64,000 nucleotides of DNA from positions 2,480,001 to 2,544,000 of the forward strand of contig OZ241916.1 of NCBI GenBank assembly GCA_965203865.1. Direction: 5' to 3'. Position numbers and translations under genes: made by a program. The notes below the pieces were generated by a model. The model was not told the DNA's origin. It made no database searches and saw only the letters and a list, made by a program, of their open reading frames with translations. Shown in pieces: positions 62,803 through 64,000 of this stretch. The number at the start of each line of letters is the position of its first letter. Position 1 is the stretch's first letter. Origin of the DNA: G965200765 sp965203865 (lineage in GTDB: Bacteria > Pseudomonadota > Gammaproteobacteria > Arenicellales > JAJDZL01).

Positions 62803-64000
62803 TCATCCTAATACTTGCAGGTTCGCCATGTCCACCAGCAACCACTTCTTTCCCACTCTGTCAAAGTATACTTCCACCAGAGAATTCTTTCCTTGCAATT
62901 GCACCTGATCGACAATTCCGTCGCCAAACTGCTTGTGACGCACACGAGTTCCCGCCTTTAACTGTTGGTCCTCGGCAACTGATTTCATATCGTAGCCACC
63001 GTCGACTTGAGGGACATCCACTCCACCGAGCTGCATGTATTCATCTGGTATCTCACCCAAGAATCTGGATTTGACTGAATAACCCAATTCGCCCCTGATT
63101 TGTCGAAAAGACGAATAACTCAGATAGAGCTGCTGCTTTGCCCTGGTCATGCCGACATAGCAGAGCCTTCGCTCCTCTTCCAGCATGTGGGGTTCATGAG
63201 TTGAATTGGCATGAGGCAGCGAACCTTCATTAAATCCAACAATAAATACTATGGGAAATTCCAACCCTTTTGCAGTATGCAAGGTCATCAGTTTCACATC
63301 GTCTTTAACGGTATCGTCGTGGCGGTCGCCTGCATCAAGCGTTACTGCATCCAGAAAATTGACAATCAGGTTTTCTTCACTGTCCAGCCCGGCATTTTCT
63401 ACATAGTCTTTACTGGCATTAATCAATTCATCCAGATTTTCCACGCGACTTGCAGACAATTCTGAAGGCTGCATCTTGTAGTGAGAACGCAACCCGGATT
63501 TTGAAATCACCATGTCAATGCTATCGGGCAAACTCAAATTCGAGACCTCATCGGCCATTTCATTGATCAAATCAATAAATTTCTTGAGCGACCTTCGGGT
63601 ATTTCTCCTCAATTCTTTTGAATGCACTAGCTCCAGAGCAGCGCTCCAAAACGAAATACTTGCTTCATCCGCGTACTGGGTGATTTTTTCAACCGTCATA
63701 CTTCCGAGCCCGCGAGGGGGTGTATTTACGATGCGCGAAAACGCCTGGTTCGAATTTCTATCAGTTAGCAATCTTAAGTATGCAAGAGCATCTTTGACTT
63801 CCATTCGATCAAAAAATCTCTGTCCGCCAAATACTATATGCGAGATTCCATTTGTATGAAATACTTGTTCAATGACTCTGGATTGTGCATTTGTCCGGTA
63901 CAACACTGCAATGTCTGAACGATCAAGATCTTTTTCGCACCAGATTTTCACTTCATTCGCTATTAGTTGGGCTTCATTCATCTCGTCATGAGACTGAATA
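62803..64000 (-). CDS. UvrD/Rep-family DNA helicase, C-terminal part
   Basis: The frame is open through base 64000 and reads IQSHDEMNEAQLIANEV at the window edge, so the N-terminal half (Walker A) is outside. Visible are motif IV VLYRTNAQSR, motif V LMTLHTAKGLEFPIVFIVG, motif VI EEERRLCYVGMTRAKQQLYL, and the C-terminal Tudor-like end GTRVRHKQFGDGIVDQVQL. The end resembles UvrD/PcrA rather than Rep. Superfamily 1A helicase in repair and replication restart. Confidence 0.88.
   Translation of the reverse strand, partial: IQSHDEMNEAQLIANEVKIWCEKDLDRSDIAVLYRTNAQSRVIEQVFHTNGISHIVFGGQRFFDRMEVKDALAYLRLLTDRNSNQAFSRIVNTPPRGLGSMTVEKITQYADEASISFWSAALELVHSKELRRNTRRSLKKFIDLINEMADEVSNLSLPDSIDMVISKSGLRSHYKMQPSELSASRVENLDELINASKDYVENAGLDSEENLIVNFLDAVTLDAGDRHDDTVKDDVKLMTLHTAKGLEFPIVFIVGFNEGSLPHANSTHEPHMLEEERRLCYVGMTRAKQQLYLSYSSFRQIRGELGYSVKSRFLGEIPDEYMQLGGVDVPQVDGGYDMKSVAEDQQLKAGTRVRHKQFGDGIVDQVQLQGKNSLVEVYFDRVGKKWLLVDMANLQVLG

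Overview
The window reads as chromosome of a gammaproteobacterium of moderate, slightly AT-rich composition. The evidence is the gene content and order: an aa3-type cytochrome oxidase cluster with DUF2244 in front and CtaG inside, the polA / engB / cytochrome c4 neighbourhood, E. coli-type purB, class 2 pyrD, rluF-like synthase, and lgt. No rRNA, tRNA or CRISPR array was seen, and I cannot name a genus. GTG and TTG starts are frequent.

Layout. 1-4.0 kb: tail of an AHS2 carboxyltransferase, a strong terminator, a TqsA-like AI-2E transporter and oligopeptidase B. 4.0-9.2 kb: cytochrome c oxidase operon (DUF2244, coxB with fused cytochrome c, coxA, a 38-aa assembly protein, ctaG, coxC) with DUF2909 convergent. 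9.2-17.5 kb: an accessory block that separates this operon from SURF1 and ctaB. It holds a TbpB-like surface lipoprotein and its likely exporter Slam, two decayed IS1595-family transposases, a broken second copy of the DUF2909 gene, an XRE/ImmA-like regulator divergent from a Schlafen-type ATP-binding protein, and about 3.3 tandem copies of a 310-322 bp unit. 17.5-23 kb: SURF1, ctaB, purB, a broken oxygenase, rluF-like, pyrD. 23-31.4 kb: VTT-flavoprotein fusion, histidine phosphatase, gamma-glutamyltranspeptidase + MFS pair, DUF255 thioredoxin protein. 31.5-34.1 kb: a lipidated subtilisin autotransporter resembling neisserial NalP. 34.5-48.1 kb: lgt, YbaK, crotonase, YkgJ, YfcE, an AorA/AorC-like redox pair, GPP34, a cysteine-dioxygenase-like cupin with a four-rhodanese protein, carboxylate-amine ligase, threonine aldolase, asparaginase. 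48.1-54.5 kb: an AT-rich defence-like insertion with a 1534-aa nuclease-STAND NTPase, flanked by direct repeats copied from the asparaginase start region. 54.5-64 kb: polA, engB, cytochrome c4, phosphoglucose isomerase, zinc-ribbon, ilvE, HD protein, and the C-terminal part of a UvrD/Rep helicase running off the end.

The most interesting signals are these. (1) A run of 12 G lies between a perfect -35 (TTGACA) and a good -10 (TAAAAT) in front of the surface lipoprotein gene. This is the architecture of transcriptional phase variation in Neisseria, here coupled to a Slam exporter, with a NalP-like surface protease in the same window. (2) A nuclease-STAND NTPase gene forms a 5.15-kb insertion bounded by about 133-bp direct repeats, with a truncated and an intact copy of an unrecognised small protein. 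(3) A tandem array of 310-322 bp units starts in the 3' end of a Schlafen-like gene. Functions are inferred from recognised motifs; no database search was possible.
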